DNA of 64,000 nt from Polynucleobacter sp. 71A-WALBACH (GTDB taxonomy: Bacteria; Pseudomonadota; Gammaproteobacteria; Burkholderiales; Burkholderiaceae): the NCBI RefSeq assembly GCF_018882365.1, contig NZ_JACVOP010000001.1, positions 124,001-188,000 of the forward strand, read 5' to 3'. The notes beneath the pieces were generated by a model. That model saw only the letters and a program-made list of their open reading frames with translations, searched no databases and had not been told where the DNA came from. The translations under genes and the position numbers were made by a program. Positions 41,268-50,185 of this stretch are shown here, piece by piece (position 1 is the first letter of the stretch; the number at the start of each line of letters is the position of its first letter).

Positions 41268-43231
41268 TTGGATATTCAATTCAAAACGGATTTTCAGCAA
41301 GCTATGGCGGCGTAGAGTTTTCATTCGAACGCATGAGTGCCCCTGGACCACAAGAACGTACCGTATCACTCATTAATCGGGCAGAAAACCGACCCGTTGA
41401 ATTTTTAGAGCATGAAATTTGCCAAAAGATTGACCATGGCGAAATGAAAGTACTCACCAGCGGGCTAATGACCAAGCCAGGCCAAGTTGAGAATGTACAC
41501 GTACAAAAATCTCCATACCAGCTCCACTACGAAGCCCAAGTCTATGCCTACTGCAAAGGATTAGAGCAAAGAGGCATCTCCAAAGGGATGCGCAAACAAA
41601 TTGAGGCAGCAATACGACAGATTGCTCAAGAAATTGTAGATGACAAACCGCCCAGCACATCAACCGCAATGCGCTGGATGCGAGAAGCCGGCGGAAATCC
41701 CGCCAACTATAAAAACGTCACCCAGAGCTTCCTATTGCAAAAACGAGCCTCCAAGAAACCACTAGCAATTCTTGAAATTGCCAAAGAAATTCTTGATGAC
41801 TACTATTTCATCCCTAAAACAGGCATCCAAAAACCGGATGATATTGAAACCTGTACCGCCAGAATTAATCTAGAGTTTGAAAGACGTGGCATTGACGAGA
41901 GCATGAGCATGAGCGCTGTCAAAAGAATGATTTACAGAGTGCCAGCTTACGAAAGAGACCGCATTCGCCTTGGAACGGCAGAGGCAAAGTACAAACATCG
42001 CCACTCATCAGGTGGCAGATGGCCAACCAGAGCTTTTGAAACGGTTGAGCTTGACCATACCGTGCTGGACTTAAACGTAGTAGACCGCCTTACAGGAAAG
42101 CAAATGGCAAGGCCTACGATTACGGTTCTCAAAGACCGCTATACGGGCTACATCCTTAGCATGTGGATTGGCTATGAAGGCGAATCCATTGGGCGAATTG
42201 TGAGGGCTATTAGCGGGGCACTAGAAGACAAGAGGCATCTTAAAGATGAATATGGACTTTCACACGAATGGCTCACTACACCCATCGTTTGGGAGAAACT
42301 GGTTCTAGATAACGCCTTATCTCATCACTCAGAGATTTTGCACTCGATGGCTAAAAACCTTGGCTTTAGTATCGAATTTTCTGCAGTTCGCTCGCCATGG
42401 GAAAAAGGTTCTGTTGAAAATTTAATGCTGCAATTTACTAGAGCGCTGCCACATCATGGTCGCCCCACTAAGCCCACTGAAGTTAAGTCAAAGCAGTCCA
42501 AGAAACTAGAAAAGGCTCGGGTGTATTTTGATGATTTAGTTCAATACCTTCATCAGTTTGTAGTGGATATTTATCCCCACAAACTGAATAAGAGAACCAA
42601 TACCAGCCCTTATATTGAGATGGAGAAAGCCCTTAGAGAGCATGGCAGTCTACCTAAGATTCACTTCACACCCTTATCGGATGAGTTAAGAATCCTCACC
42701 TCCCTCCCTTTTGACAGAGCTTGCAAGCATGGGGGGATTGAGCTCAATGGGCTAACTTACAGAAGTCGCGAGTTAAGCGAACTAGTCCACTCTATAGGCC
42801 CTAAGCAAAAACTGAGAATTTGCCAAGACGTCAATGATATTGGCGAAGTTTTTGTACTGCATCCTAAAACCAATCAATGGATTAGCGTTCCAGAAAAAAA
42901 CTATTCCCAGGCCAAAGGCAAGCCCCTTTACAAACATAAGTTAGAGCGTAAAAAAATAAATCAAGACCTTCTTGATAATGGCATTAAGCAAAAGGACTGG
43001 AATGCACGCATAACTCAATCTGATGCCGTAACGCAACTCGTTGCTAATGGGGTAAGACCTGAAAAAATTAGCGGCAAAGAAGCAAGGGCTAGCAACATTC
43101 ATGGGGGTAATCCGAACGGTGATAGAGGGCTTATCGATGTCGAGGTAAAGGAAATTACCCAAAACACAATTGGGCGGGACTTTATGCCCGAGACTGTTGG
43201 CACATCCAATAACAAGCTTATCGAAGAATAA
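41264..43231 (+). CDS. tnsB: TnsB-like DDE transposase
   Basis: Joins the 3' ends of the element to target DNA. The 655-residue protein has N-terminal HTH regions (STAMRWMREAGG) and an rve-type integrase core with catalytic residues at about D264 (VELDHTVLDL), D349 (LVLDNALSHH) and E385 (WEKGSVENLMLQF), spacing D-35-E. A Mu-type beta-barrel domain follows (GGIELNGLTYRS). AAGGAG lies seven bases before the ATG at 41264; the ATG at 41258 is too close to it. Confidence 0.92.
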   Translation: MIGYSIQNGFSASYGGVEFSFERMSAPGPQERTVSLINRAENRPVEFLEHEICQKIDHGEMKVLTSGLMTKPGQVENVHVQKSPYQLHYEAQVYAYCKGLEQRGISKGMRKQIEAAIRQIAQEIVDDKPPSTSTAMRWMREAGGNPANYKNVTQSFLLQKRASKKPLAILEIAKEILDDYYFIPKTGIQKPDDIETCTARINLEFERRGIDESMSMSAVKRMIYRVPAYERDRIRLGTAEAKYKHRHSSGGRWPTRAFETVELDHTVLDLNVVDRLTGKQMARPTITVLKDRYTGYILSMWIGYEGESIGRIVRAISGALEDKRHLKDEYGLSHEWLTTPIVWEKLVLDNALSHHSEILHSMAKNLGFSIEFSAVRSPWEKGSVENLMLQFTRALPHHGRPTKPTEVKSKQSKKLEKARVYFDDLVQYLHQFVVDIYPHKLNKRTNTSPYIEMEKALREHGSLPKIHFTPLSDELRILTSLPFDRACKHGGIELNGLTYRSRELSELVHSIGPKQKLRICQDVNDIGEVFVLHPKTNQWISVPEKNYSQAKGKPLYKHKLERKKINQDLLDNGIKQKDWNARITQSDAVTQLVANGVRPEKISGKEARASNIHGGNPNGDRGLIDVEVKEITQNTIGRDFMPETVGTSNNKLIEE

Positions 43232-43245
43232 AAAAGGAGGCACAT

Positions 43246-44103
43246 ATGAACATCATCAAACCAATTTCAGTAGCCGAGCAGATGAGAAATGTAATTATTA
43301 CCCATGATGCCTATGCAAAAGTGGTTAATGGGTGCATTAAGATTATCCAATCTGGCGAGCGCATTAATCGCTCAAATAAAGGTATCGCCATTATGGGTAG
43401 CGGTGGTACCGGCAAATCCACTGCCATAGAACACCTTAAGAGCTATCTAAATAAAAAGTATGCCGGGCAATTTAATGCCCCCGTATTGCTTACCAAGGTT
43501 TCTAGCGACACAACTATTAAATCTTTTTACATTGGTATTTTGGGCGAACTTAACCATCCCATTACCGACAAGCGAGAAGATAAAAATATTACGGCAGATA
43601 AGCTACAAAAGCTTGTGGTGTGCGCACTTAAAGGGCATGTTGGCACGCTCTTTATTGACGAAGTCAGCGATGTCTTTAGTAATCGCAATAAAAAACAATT
43701 TGCACAAGACTTCTTGGTGATGATTAAGCATCTACTGAGCGATACCTCAATCAACATTATTTTGGTTGGAACGCCAGCTCTTGAACAATTGTTTGAAATT
43801 GCAGATGAACAATTTCGTACACGCTTTCCATCAAAGTTTGAGCTGCCGATATTCGCAATGGATACCAGTTGGGTGCGTCTTTTAAATGATTATGTTGCAC
43901 AAACAACCAAAATCTATGACATCAGCATCCTTCCAAATCTATTTTCACAACTGCATGAGTGGACTGGAGGCAACCTGCGTAACTTAGCCAATCTGCTAAC
44001 TACCGCAATTGATGCGGCTGAGCAGGAAAAGGCGCCAGCATTAACGGCGCAGCACCTGCTAGATGCAAGAGACCTAATCTTTCCATCCCTCATGGCCGCT
44101 TAA
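43246..44103 (+). CDS. tnsC: TnsC-like AAA+ target regulator
   Basis: ATP-dependent matchmaker between target selector and transposase. The 285-residue AAA+ protein has Walker A GSGGTGKST (51-59), Walker B TLFIDEVSD and sensor-like IILVGTP, with the FRTRFPSKFEL stretch typical of TnsC/TniB. At this length it is close to TniB rather than the longer TnsC of Tn7. AAAGGAGG precedes the ATG; tniQ starts one base after its stop. Confidence 0.91.
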   Translation: MNIIKPISVAEQMRNVIITHDAYAKVVNGCIKIIQSGERINRSNKGIAIMGSGGTGKSTAIEHLKSYLNKKYAGQFNAPVLLTKVSSDTTIKSFYIGILGELNHPITDKREDKNITADKLQKLVVCALKGHVGTLFIDEVSDVFSNRNKKQFAQDFLVMIKHLLSDTSINIILVGTPALEQLFEIADEQFRTRFPSKFELPIFAMDTSWVRLLNDYVAQTTKIYDISILPNLFSQLHEWTGGNLRNLANLLTTAIDAAEQEKAPALTAQHLLDARDLIFPSLMAA

Positions 44104-44104
44104 G

Positions 44105-45118
44105 ATGCAATTGGACTGGCTAAGGCCCACCACCTTTCCCAATCATGACCAGATTCACGACGAGGAATCGGGTCCTGGCTACGTCCTGCGCATGTGCGAT
44201 TTAAATCTTGTGCAATTTTGCGATATCTCCAATATTTTGGGATTAACTGGCTTTACTTACATTCCCGATAATCGTATTCCTGAGATTTGCAGGCTATTTG
44301 GAGCCAACCACTCTAAGCTTGTGCCAAGATTTGTCGCTCAATCCAAACAAAAGAGTGTTGTTACTACTTTTGTATTGGGTCATAAGCTTCAAAAGCCATA
44401 CTTAGCACGTCAGCGTCACCCGCAGATATGTCCACATTGCTTGGCAAGCAAGCGCATTGTGCAATTAGCGTGGGATATTACGCTAGTGACCGCCTGTCAC
44501 ATTCACCACAATCAACTCATTGATAGCTGTGCTCAATGTGGACGGAAAATCACATGGCGTAGAAGTAGCCTAATCAACTGCCAATGCGGGGCATCTTTTT
44601 TGCCCATGCATCAACCAAGTAAATTGGCTAGCAAAGCAGAAATATATGTATCTCGATTAATTTGGGAAAAACTATTTGGGATTTTTGAACCAAAAAATCA
44701 CTCCCTATCATTTCTAAATAATCTTCAATTAGATACGGCTTTACGCCTCATTTGGTCATTTGGACAGTTAGAAGACGATGGGCATAGCCTTGCAGTTCGG
44801 CCCGGAAAGGTTCCAAGCACTGCTATTGCGGGGCAAGTAGTACAAAAGGGAATAGAGCGTATTTACAAGACCCTTAACCACCAAGTCAAGAGAAGAAAAC
44901 TCTCATCAAGTATTTATATCAACGGAATTAAACAACTCAAGAAAGACACCCCATGGAATGACCAGCTAAAAATTCAATATCTAATTAACTTAATTATCGA
45001 AAAAGACCTCACTACGTCAAAGCTACCTAGCTTGACCACTCACAATCAACTTACTCTTTTCGGAACTACTACACATGAGAAAACACTACAGACTTTTAAC
45101 CGCCCCGCGCGTTATTGA
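44105..45118 (+). CDS. tniQ: TniQ-family target selector 1
   Basis: A 337-residue TniQ/TnsD-family protein with zinc-binding cysteines in ICPHCLASKRIVQLAWDIT, VTACHIHHNQLIDSCAQCGRKI and the extra pair CQCG. The N-terminal part carries the EESGPGYVLRMCDLN motif, the TniQ version of 'ExxxSWLxR'. A C-terminal helical domain of about 150 residues could bind an attachment site, as TnsD does. Its 3' end overlaps the second tniQ by 44 bases. Confidence 0.86.
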   Translation: MQLDWLRPTTFPNHDQIHDEESGPGYVLRMCDLNLVQFCDISNILGLTGFTYIPDNRIPEICRLFGANHSKLVPRFVAQSKQKSVVTTFVLGHKLQKPYLARQRHPQICPHCLASKRIVQLAWDITLVTACHIHHNQLIDSCAQCGRKITWRRSSLINCQCGASFLPMHQPSKLASKAEIYVSRLIWEKLFGIFEPKNHSLSFLNNLQLDTALRLIWSFGQLEDDGHSLAVRPGKVPSTAIAGQVVQKGIERIYKTLNHQVKRRKLSSSIYINGIKQLKKDTPWNDQLKIQYLINLIIEKDLTTSKLPSLTTHNQLTLFGTTTHEKTLQTFNRPARY

Positions 45119-45887
45119 AACAGAATCGCCTGCTTCTTGGCTACTAAGATTATGTTATTTACATCAAATGAAATTCGATGATGTATTTACCTCTCACAGA
45201 TTAGGCCCGCCAAAAGATATTGATATCGCCTCTTATTGCAAATTATTCAAACGATTTGCCTACAGCGGCGATATACCGCCAAGCCACCTAGATGCAATAG
45301 CAAAATGGTTTGAGCCCTTAGTGAGAAGCTCACGAGCCAAACCAGCGGTTTTAAAGGAAATTAATAAAACCCCTTATTCTCGCTTTTGTCCTCACTGCCT
45401 AGAACAAGACAAGATTCCGCACTTTCGCCCAGAGTGGCGCCTCAAATTTTGGACAGTCTGCCCAGAGCATCAAGGCAAAATGCACGATGAATGCCCAGAA
45501 TGCGGGGAACATCAACATACAAATAAGGTCAACCTCAAGCTTGATGCACAGAAAAATGAACGAGCCTTGCAATACTGCCTCCATTGCAATGCAGACCTTA
45601 CGAAATCATGCGCTCGACACTCTTCCGACAAAGAAACCCATGACAAGCTGATTGCGCAAGATTACCTGCTCAAAATTTGCCGATTCGGTAAATATTCAGT
45701 AGAGCCCTACATTCTGAATTCAGAAAATCAAGCAGTCTCAATAAATTCTAGCTATGCCCTCACTGATACTCAGCGACTGATAGTTAATTTTCATATGGCT
45801 TATATTGAATGCTCAGATAACAACCGCATCTTTATTGGCTTTAAAAATCCAATCAGAAAGAGAAGCAGCGAAGAACTCTATATGTAG
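45075..45887 (+). CDS. tniQ: TniQ-family target selector 2
   Basis: A second, different 270-residue TniQ protein: VIETESPASWLLRLCYLHQM at the N-terminus and zinc ligands in RFCPHCLEQD, WTVCPEHQGKMHDECPECGEH and YCLHCNADL. It is shorter at the C-terminus than the first, so it may act with another partner or use a different target route. The ATG lies inside tniQ 1, so the two are translationally coupled. A UUCG-loop terminator follows 22 bases after the stop. Confidence 0.86.
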   Translation: MRKHYRLLTAPRVIETESPASWLLRLCYLHQMKFDDVFTSHRLGPPKDIDIASYCKLFKRFAYSGDIPPSHLDAIAKWFEPLVRSSRAKPAVLKEINKTPYSRFCPHCLEQDKIPHFRPEWRLKFWTVCPEHQGKMHDECPECGEHQHTNKVNLKLDAQKNERALQYCLHCNADLTKSCARHSSDKETHDKLIAQDYLLKICRFGKYSVEPYILNSENQAVSINSSYALTDTQRLIVNFHMAYIECSDNNRIFIGFKNPIRKRSSEELYM

Positions 45888-45908
45888 ATAGAGTGTCAGC
45901 TAGACTAG

Positions 45909-45933
45909 AGACTGCTTCGGCGGTCTTTTTTTT
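45909..45933 (+). terminator. Terminator of the transposon operon
   Basis: Stem AGACTGC / GCGGTCT closed by a TTCG tetraloop and followed by eight T. Strong intrinsic terminator after tniQ 2. Confidence 0.92.
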
Positions 45934-46247
45934 GGATCTCATCTCAAAAAGTATCATCGCTATCGAACTTTTTACTCATAAGTTCCTTCGTTAACGAACC
46001 ATATCAAGAAGTATCTTCTTTTGGATAATTTAGTACCTCGTTGTTTTTAAAGAGAATCTTTGTTTTTAAGAATTCAATCCTTAAAGAACCCCAACAGCAA
46101 AATTGCCTTAAATTTCAAATGGGCTTCCTGCACTTTCTATAATAGGGGCAGGCAAGTAGGTAGATTCCTACAAATAAATAAGCCTTAAGCCCTTACCGCT
46201 CCAATCTGTCCTGCCTAGACTGGCTATTCAATGATTGGAGAATGCTG
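45934..46247. promoter_or_regulatory. AT-rich gap with a possible promoter for the EAL / BvgA-like genes
   Basis: Holds a 12-bp palindrome (TTCGTTAACGAA at about 45989-46000), a repeated TTGTTTTTAA (46042 and 46063 regions) and TATAAT at 46138-46143, about 105 bases ahead of the next gene. The repeats could be regulator sites or transposon-end sites. No gene is seen here. Confidence 0.35.
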
Positions 46248-46820
46248 ATGAGCCCGAAATCCCGGCTGTACACGCTTGTAAAGGCTTGGAAGAACAAACC
46301 CTTCCAAGAAGTGCGCGATGCCTGCGGCCAGCCTTGGCTTGGTCTTAGCGGCGAAGTGCTTGAAGAACACCAATCCTGGTCCCAGCGACAAGCGATTAGT
46401 AACGAACCCATCTTTAATAGCCAAGGAAGCAAGCTGACCAGTTCTTTATTTAGACCATTACTGACCGCCACCGACACGCAGCTCCTTAGATTATTCATGG
46501 AGGGCTTAGACACCATTACGTATTGGTACCGTAGCGGTCGCTTCATTCCGGGCATCTTGCCCCTGCCAGCGCAACACCTGGCGTCCAGCAACTTCATAGA
46601 CGCTTTAAGCGACCTGATTCTGAACTCTCGACTACCTGTTGGTCTCGTAAGCTTAGGAGTCCACAAACTCAACGAGGCCGACTCCGTGGATTCCTGTATG
46701 GAGGGCTTATTACGAATGCGTCGTCTTGGCGTCCTAATCCATGCTCTCGATTTTGTGGGACAAACTCACAAATTCAATGGATTGAACAAATGGAGCCAGA
46801 GGGTATCCACATTGAGATAG
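46248..46820 (+). pseudogene. Degenerate EAL-like protein, N-terminal part
   Basis: 190 codons resembling a worn EAL (cyclic-di-GMP phosphodiesterase) domain: SRLYTLVKAWKNKPF, then WYRSGRFIPGILPLPAQHLASSNF, where a working enzyme has RW..P..G.I.P..FI, and RMRRLGVLIHALDFVG at the place of the conserved DDFG. The EAL motif itself and the metal-binding residues are missing, so enzymatic activity is unlikely. The frame then ends, while the following ORF continues the domain in another frame. GGAG lies seven bases before the ATG at 46248. In Bordetella, an EAL protein (BvgR) also neighbours bvgAS. Confidence 0.6.
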
Positions 46821-47074
46821 GGCAATTCCGAGCCAATGGTTTGCCAAACGAGATGATTTCTCTTGGCCAGAAATTCCACACTGAAATCTATGCCAGCAAC
46901 ATCACCTTAGCGAAGGATTTAGACAATGTCATCGCAATGGGCGCACACCATAGCTATGGCGGACTCATGATGCCGCCGGTAAGCCGACATCAAATGCTAC
47001 ACCTGAACGATAGCCGTATCGCTAAGGCCATTTTTTCGCTGCACCCTCATAAAAACCTAAATGGAGACAAGTAA
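46790..47074 (+). pseudogene. Degenerate EAL-like protein, C-terminal part
   Basis: 94 codons, MEPEGIHIEIGQFRANGLPNE onward, matching the end of an EAL domain by pattern: a search-helix (EMISLGQKFHTEIYASNI, where enzymes have a V(A)EGVE strand) and IAMGAHHSYGGLMMPPVS for 'lGcdyvQGylfgrP'. It overlaps the previous frame by 31 bases in a different phase and has no good ribosome site, so a one-base frameshift is likely. Its stop overlaps the response-regulator start (TAATG). Confidence 0.55.
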
Positions 47075-47697
47075 TGAGAAAACGCGTGATGTTGGTGGAT
47101 GACCATCCAGCTATGCTGATGGCTTTAAAAAGTATGTTGCAGGACCAATTGCTTTTTGAGATAGCGGGACAAGCGCAGCATGGTGAAGAGTGTCTACGCT
47201 CAATCAAAGAGGTCAATCCAAATATGGTGATTTTAGATTTGGATATGCCTAAGACGGATGGGTTTGATGTCATCCGCCGGATTGGCTTGATGCATCCCGA
47301 AGTTCGTATTCTGGTCTTATCTAGCCTAGATGAGGCGGTCTATGGTGGCAGGGTGAGATCTTTAGGCGCCCATGGGTTTGTTAATAAGACCGCTGGAGCA
47401 GATGTCATCCTAGCGGCATGTGTTGCCATCTCACAGGGATATACGTTTTTCACGCACGGAAAGAACGGCAATACCTCTCTAAGTGATAACGATAAATTGG
47501 CATTGATATCTGATCGCGAGCTGCAAGTCATGAAATATCTTGGCAAAGGCAATAGTAATCAGCAGATATCAGACCTTCTACATATCAGCAATAAGACAGT
47601 AGCAACCTACAAGACTAGAGTCTTTGACAAACTAGGCATTAACAATATTGCCGATTTGATCTTGTTCTGCCGCATGAATAACATCATCGAAAGCTAA
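47074..47697 (+). CDS. NarL/BvgA-type response regulator
   Basis: A 207-residue two-component regulator: receiver domain (MLVDDHP, phospho-acceptor Asp55 in [12 protein letters not shown], then the K in VNKTAGAD) and a C-terminal LuxR-type HTH ([42 protein letters not shown]). This is the BvgA/EvgA architecture. A GGAGACAAGTA ribosome site precedes the ATG. The kinase gene follows by 7 bases and is the evident partner. Confidence 0.93.
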   Translation: MRKRVMLVDDHPAMLMALKSMLQDQLLFEIAGQAQHGEECLRSIKEVNPNMVILDLDMPKTDGFDVIRRIGLMHPEVRILVLSSLDEAVYGGRVRSLGAHGFVNKTAGADVILAACVAISQGYTFFTHGKNGNTSLSDNDKLALISDRELQVMKYLGKGNSNQQISDLLHISNKTVATYKTRVFDKLGINNIADLILFCRMNNIIES

Positions 47698-47704
47698 AGC
47701 CAGT

Positions 47705-50128
47705 ATGCATCGATCCATATTGAAAAAAGTATTACCCCTCTGCTGCATTTATGCAGGTCTGGCTCAGGCTGGACCGTTCAGTGCTGAAGAGCAATCATGG
47801 ATCGATGCCCATCCGATCGTACGATATAGTATTCACGAGAAATACGCACCCTACCTTGCTCAATCAAATAATCAAGAAGGCACTGGTCCCTTTAAAGCGC
47901 TACTGTCACAGATTGAAGAGTGCACTCATCAGCAGTATTTACCAGTATGGAGAAAATCTGATCTAGAAGGTCTACGACAACTTAGCAAAGGCGAGGTAGA
48001 TTTCATCATCGATCCGCCTAGTATTAACGACCACGTATTGCAATTTGGCTCTCTATCAGAAGCCATTTTTTGGGGGCATGATGCTGTCATCACTCAAAAC
48101 TCAATTAAGCTGGACTCGCCCAATCTAAAAATTGCGTACTTCGATCGAGGTCTGGAGAATGCGCCCTCACATACCCATGGTCAAAACAAAGAAATATATT
48201 CTGCTAATGACTTAATTCAATCACTGATTAAACGTGATATCGAGGCACTAGTCATGCCCATTCGCTTAGCACGTCAACTCCTCCAAAGCTCCCAAAATTC
48301 AGACTTAAAGATAGACGGCCTATACAGTCGAACTCCTTTTGCCTATCGCTGGTTGATCTCAGATCAAGATGCGCCCTTGCACGATGTACTAAGTCACTTT
48401 TTAGATGACTTGGATCCAATTGCATCACGCAAGCTCTTTGCATTAGGCGATGAGCCTCCAGTAAGAGCAACCATGTTGCCCTGGTTAAGCGCTATCTTTA
48501 TCTTCGTGTTTGGCGGGGCGATGTTGTATCAACTCCAAAGAAAATATTTTCATCAGAAGCAAATCACCCTTGCATTACAGCACTCCAAAGAGTCAGCCGA
48601 AAAAGCGAATGCTGCCAAGTCCGCATTTCTGGCGACCATGAGCCATGAAATTCGCACGCCGATGAATGCCATTTTGGGGGTACAAGAACTACTACTTGGA
48701 AGCGCACAATTTCCTACAAAAGATAAATCACTCCTCAAGAGTGCTCAAGCTTCAGCAGAATCTCTTTTAGGCATGCTGAACCAAGTATTGGATATTTCTA
48801 AGATTGAAGCTGGCAAGCTGACTCTTAATCTAGAACCTTGTAATCCACATCAATTGATCATGGATATTCATGCTGCATTTTCTACGGTGGCCAAAAAACA
48901 GAATCTACTGCTCCATACTTCGATTGATCCTAGGATCGCTGAAGTGCTCATGATTGACTCCTTGCGTCTGAGACAAGTTCTTCAGAATTTACTCAGTAAC
49001 GCAATTAAGTTCACCACCGAGGGCGAGGTGTACTTTTCCATTACCGTACTTGCTGATGATCATGCTGGACAATTATTAGAGTTCAGAGTGATTGATACTG
49101 GAATGGGAATGGGTAGTGAGCAAGTCAAATTGGCTCTGCAAGCCTTTGAGCAATTGCCCGCTACACAAGAGTCTTACTTATCAGAGCAAAATAGGGGGAC
49201 AGGCCTTGGACTCACCATCACGAATCATCTGGTGAATTCCATGAATAGTCATCTCTATTTTGAAAGCGCTCCGGGCTTTGGCAGCAATGTTCACTTTTCA
49301 GTAGCACTCCCTAGAACTAGTATTGCCGCTCCACAGGTTACAGGTGTCGACTCTCTCGGACCGTCGTCTACAAACTTAATCTCAAAAAGGCCAGGTCGAA
49401 AAAACTGTCGCATTCATGCATTGGTAGTGGAAGATCACCCAGCCAGCCGCCAAATTTTATCGCTGCAATTAGAGGCGCTCGGGATTGAGGCTTGCGTTTG
49501 TGAGAGTGCCGCCATGGCACTAGAGTTAATGAAGGATCATCATTTCGATCTCATGCTGACAGATCAATCTATGCCCGGTATGCAAGGCTCCGAATTGGCC
49601 AAACAAATTCGATCTCTTGGAAATCGTGACTTAATCATTATTGGCGTCACAGCGGATATTTATGCCCTAGACTCGCGACATCAATTTTTATCATCCGGCA
49701 TGAATGGCGTACTCATCAAACCGCTGAGCTTGAGCGCCCTTGAGAATGAACTCATGCGCTATTTTGAGTCCGGCAAAGAACCCATCTTTACTAATGATGC
49801 TTATTCGTTTGATGCCTTCTCCAGTCTCATCAAAAACGACCCCCACCAAATCGTCGTCATCCTAGAAGAAATTGAAAAGGTTCATCTTGAAACTCTGGGT
49901 CAATTAAGCTCAGACGGCAATCAAGTAGCAATGGATGAAGCGCAATTTCAGAGTCTGGTTCATAAAGTCAAAGGTGGGGCGCAACTGCTGCAAGCTACTG
50001 AATTTATCTATGCCTGTGATTCACTTGAAGTTGAAGGTTCACTTTCAGGGCGCATTGAGCGATTCATCACCCTTCTTGAAGAACAAAACCAAATTATTGA
50101 GACTTACAGGAAAAGATACCAACAGTAA
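47705..50128 (+). CDS. BvgS-like hybrid sensor histidine kinase
   Basis: An 807-residue unorthodox kinase. In order: signal peptide (cut near AQAGPF), one periplasmic solute-binding-like domain (about 25-250), membrane helix (about 257-280), HisKA with His314 ([12 protein letters not shown]), HATPase ([24 protein letters not shown]), receiver with Asp620 ([12 protein letters not shown]) and Hpt with His753 ([10 protein letters not shown]). BvgS has two Venus-flytrap domains and a PAS; here only one sensing domain and no PAS are seen. The phosphorelay would end on the adjacent response regulator. Confidence 0.92.
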   Translation: MHRSILKKVLPLCCIYAGLAQAGPFSAEEQSWIDAHPIVRYSIHEKYAPYLAQSNNQEGTGPFKALLSQIEECTHQQYLPVWRKSDLEGLRQLSKGEVDFIIDPPSINDHVLQFGSLSEAIFWGHDAVITQNSIKLDSPNLKIAYFDRGLENAPSHTHGQNKEIYSANDLIQSLIKRDIEALVMPIRLARQLLQSSQNSDLKIDGLYSRTPFAYRWLISDQDAPLHDVLSHFLDDLDPIASRKLFALGDEPPVRATMLPWLSAIFIFVFGGAMLYQLQRKYFHQKQITLALQHSKESAEKANAAKSAFLATMSHEIRTPMNAILGVQELLLGSAQFPTKDKSLLKSAQASAESLLGMLNQVLDISKIEAGKLTLNLEPCNPHQLIMDIHAAFSTVAKKQNLLLHTSIDPRIAEVLMIDSLRLRQVLQNLLSNAIKFTTEGEVYFSITVLADDHAGQLLEFRVIDTGMGMGSEQVKLALQAFEQLPATQESYLSEQNRGTGLGLTITNHLVNSMNSHLYFESAPGFGSNVHFSVALPRTSIAAPQVTGVDSLGPSSTNLISKRPGRKNCRIHALVVEDHPASRQILSLQLEALGIEACVCESAAMALELMKDHHFDLMLTDQSMPGMQGSELAKQIRSLGNRDLIIIGVTADIYALDSRHQFLSSGMNGVLIKPLSLSALENELMRYFESGKEPIFTNDAYSFDAFSSLIKNDPHQIVVILEEIEKVHLETLGQLSSDGNQVAMDEAQFQSLVHKVKGGAQLLQATEFIYACDSLEVEGSLSGRIERFITLLEEQNQIIETYRKRYQQ

Positions 50129-50185
50129 TTTAGGATGGCTAAGATAGTTATTGGGCGGTGAGCGCCAAGGTTTATCCTATGGGGA

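Larger units (their letters stand above)
40569..45887 (+). mobile_element. Tn7-like transposon core (tnsA-tnsB-tnsC-tniQ-tniQ)
   Basis: Five same-strand genes, coupled or nearly so, encode the full Tn7-type set: endonuclease TnsA, DDE transposase TnsB, AAA+ regulator TnsC and two TniQ-family target selectors. Presence of TnsA separates it from Tn5053/Tn402 elements. The ends were not found: no convincing TGT...ACA pair, repeated TnsB sites or 5-bp target duplication could be picked out by eye, so true borders may lie anywhere from about 38.8 to 46.2 kb. No cas gene or CRISPR array is visible. Confidence 0.88.

Noticed and set aside
40569-46000. CRISPR-guided transposon (CAST)
   Set aside because: The TnsABC-TniQ set invites this, but no cas gene and no repeat array with regular spacing is visible in or beside the element, and there are two TniQ genes without a Cascade.
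46193-46672. 159-codon minus-strand ORF
   Set aside because: Opposite to the EAL-like gene, whose residues show a family pattern while this frame shows none.
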